This document shows positions 16,580 to 17,635 of a stretch of 17,635 bases of DNA, one piece after another. Origin of the DNA: CAYORM01 sp964406375 (GTDB taxonomy: Bacteria; Pseudomonadota; Alphaproteobacteria; DSM-16000; Inquilinaceae). The notes below the pieces were generated by a model. That model saw only the letters and a program-made list of their open reading frames with translations, did not search any database and was not told where the DNA came from. The stretch's first letter is position 1; the number at the start of each line of letters is the position of its first letter. Location of the stretch: NCBI GenBank assembly GCA_964406375.1, contig CAYORM010000059.1:1-17635 (forward strand), given 5' to 3'. The position numbers were made by a program, and so were the translations under genes.

Positions 16580-17308
16580 ATGACCCTGTCTCTTCCCCGC
16601 GTCATCGGCCATCGCGGCGCCGCCGCGCATGCGCCGGAGAACACGCTGGCCGGTCTGCGCAAGGCCGCCGAGCTCGGCTGCACCATGGTCGAGTTCGACG
16701 TGAAGTTGACGCGCAACCGCGTGCCGATCCTGTTCCATGACGACACGCTCGACCGCACGACCAACGGTCAGGGCGCGGTGATGAACGCCGATTTCGCGGC
16801 GATCCGCACGCTGGATGCCGGCCGCCAGTTCTCACCGGATTTCGCGGGCGAGCGCATCCCGACACTCGAGGAAGCGCTGAAGCTGGCGATCGAGCTGGGG
16901 CTCGCCGTCAATATCGAGATCAAGCCCTGCCCGGGACGCGAGGCCGAGACGGCGCAGGTGGCGCTGGCCCAGGCGCAGACGATCTGGCCGGCCGACCGGC
17001 CGCCGCCACTCGTCTCCTCCTTCGCCGTCGAGGCGCTGCTGGTGGCCAAGGAGATGGCCCCCAGCTGGCCGCGCGGCTATCTGATCTGGGACCGGCTGCC
17101 GACCTGGCAGGCGATCGCCGATACGGTCGAGGCCTCGACCCTCAACGTCGCCGCCGAGAAGGAGACGGCTGAGACGATCGCGGCCTACCGGGCGACCGGC
17201 CGGCCGGTGCTGGCCTATACGGTCAACGACCCGGCCGAGGCGGCGCGGCTGTTCGCGACGGGCGTCACCTCCGTCTTCTCCGACGCGCCCGATCGCATCG
17301 CCGGCTGA
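16580..17308 (+). CDS. ugpQ: Glycerophosphodiester phosphodiesterase (UgpQ-like)
   Basis: Hydrolyses glycerophosphodiesters such as glycerophosphocholine to glycerol 3-phosphate and an alcohol. The 242 residues form one GDPD TIM barrel with no signal peptide, like cytoplasmic E. coli UgpQ. Catalytic and metal residues visible are H11-R12 in IGHRGAAAHAPENT, E38 and D40 in VEFDVKLTR, H53 in ILFHDDTLDRTTNG, and E113/K115 in NIEIKP; the closing blocks are VLAYTVND and VFSDAPD. ATG 16580 has AGGAG four bases upstream. No ugp ABC transporter is beside it. lepA begins 101 bases downstream. The specific gene name rests on size and cytosolic location only. Confidence 0.93.
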   Translation: MTLSLPRVIGHRGAAAHAPENTLAGLRKAAELGCTMVEFDVKLTRNRVPILFHDDTLDRTTNGQGAVMNADFAAIRTLDAGRQFSPDFAGERIPTLEEALKLAIELGLAVNIEIKPCPGREAETAQVALAQAQTIWPADRPPPLVSSFAVEALLVAKEMAPSWPRGYLIWDRLPTWQAIADTVEASTLNVAAEKETAETIAAYRATGRPVLAYTVNDPAEAARLFATGVTSVFSDAPDRIAG

Positions 17309-17337
17309 GACCGCCTCGTCCAGAGCCCGCCCCTGCC

Positions 17338-17361
17338 GGCCCGGATGGACTCGGCCGGGCC
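17338..17361 (+). terminator. Possible hairpin terminator between the GDPD gene and lepA
   Basis: A perfect 7-bp stem (GGCCCGG 17338-17344, CCGGGCC 17355-17361) with a 10-base loop lies 30 bases past the GDPD stop. It is followed by CCGCCCTTA and has no T-run, so it is only a weak candidate. Confidence 0.3.
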
Positions 17362-17409
17362 CCGCCCTTATGGTCCGCCCCGTCACTCCCCGCCCGAAAA
17401 ACCACGCCG

Positions 17410-17635
17410 ATGCCCGTTCCGCAGGACCGTATCCGCAACTTCTCGATCATCGCGCATATCGACCACGGGAAATCCACCCTGGCCGACCGGCTGATCGAGC
17501 GCTGCGGCGGTGTCGAGCAGCGCGAGATGAAGGCGCAGCTGCTCGACAGCATGGATATCGAGCGCGAGCGCGGCATCACCATCAAAGCGCAGACGGTGCG
17601 GCTGACCTACCGCGCCGCCGATGGCGAGACCTATC
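17410..17635 (+). CDS. lepA: LepA, elongation factor 4 (N-terminal 75 residues, cut by window edge)
   Basis: Ribosome-associated translational GTPase EF4; only the start of the G domain is inside the window, of about 600 residues in the family. The sequence IRNFSIIAHIDHGKSTLADRLI gives the G1 P-loop (AHIDHGKS, 15-22), and MDIERERGITIKAQTVRL (48-65) is the switch I/G2 region in the form specific to LepA; EF-Tu and EF-G differ here. ATG 17410 gives the usual short N-terminus of six to eight residues before IRNFSIIAH, although the ribosome-site match upstream is poor. Confidence 0.96.
   Translation, partial: MPVPQDRIRNFSIIAHIDHGKSTLADRLIERCGGVEQREMKAQLLDSMDIERERGITIKAQTVRLTYRAADGETY

Noticed and set aside
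15310..16764. A 484-codon minus-strand frame across the LLM and GDPD genes
   Set aside because: It crosses two well-supported plus-strand genes and the gap between them, and shows no recognisable family.

Overview
This is a dense, high-GC stretch of bacterial chromosome, most likely from an alphaproteobacterium of Rhodospirillales type; genus is not assignable by eye. The evidence is a Ros/MucR-family regulator, an olsB-olsA ornithine-lipid pair next to miaB, small YdcH/DUF465 proteins (one directly ahead of purE-purK), and a fumC gene followed by a ribbon-helix-helix gene. Codon third positions are so G/C-biased that long open frames appear antisense to almost every real gene. I read those as shadows.

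Layout. 1-3226 is on the minus strand: the N-terminal part of miaB (cut by the window edge), olsA and olsB (start and stop codons overlap by 4 bases), then a MucR-like regulator with a clear sigma-70-type promoter. A TusA-like protein diverges from mucR at 3359. A YdcH protein (3757-3930, minus, with an intrinsic terminator) and a phosphofructokinase (4060-5142, minus) follow. From 5377 rightward lie a second YdcH protein, purE and purK. purK collides tail to tail with an EamA/DMT transporter (7215-8168, minus). The rest is on the plus strand: fumC, an RHH protein, a Tat-exported sulfatase/phosphodiesterase-fold enzyme, comM/yifB, a P1B metal ATPase, an LLM flavin oxidoreductase, a glycerophosphodiester phosphodiesterase and the start of lepA.

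How the genes work together. OlsB and OlsA make ornithine lipids in two successive acylations. PurE and PurK carry out the carboxylation branch of purine synthesis. Pfk and FumC belong to central carbon metabolism. The other genes look like independent housekeeping or accessory functions that happen to be neighbours. I see no insertion sequence, phage gene, CRISPR array, toxin-antitoxin pair or defence cluster, and no multi-gene block that amounts to a new system.

The best leads are residue-level or regulatory. They are a sulfatase-fold protein with Thr at the formylglycine position, a stand-alone TPC-motif P1B ATPase with a possible alternative-hairpin leader, a nested dyad cluster at 15271-15329 ahead of the LLM gene, a Gly/Lys hybrid phosphofructokinase signature, and a Ros/MucR protein lacking both histidines of the second zinc-ligand pair except His87.
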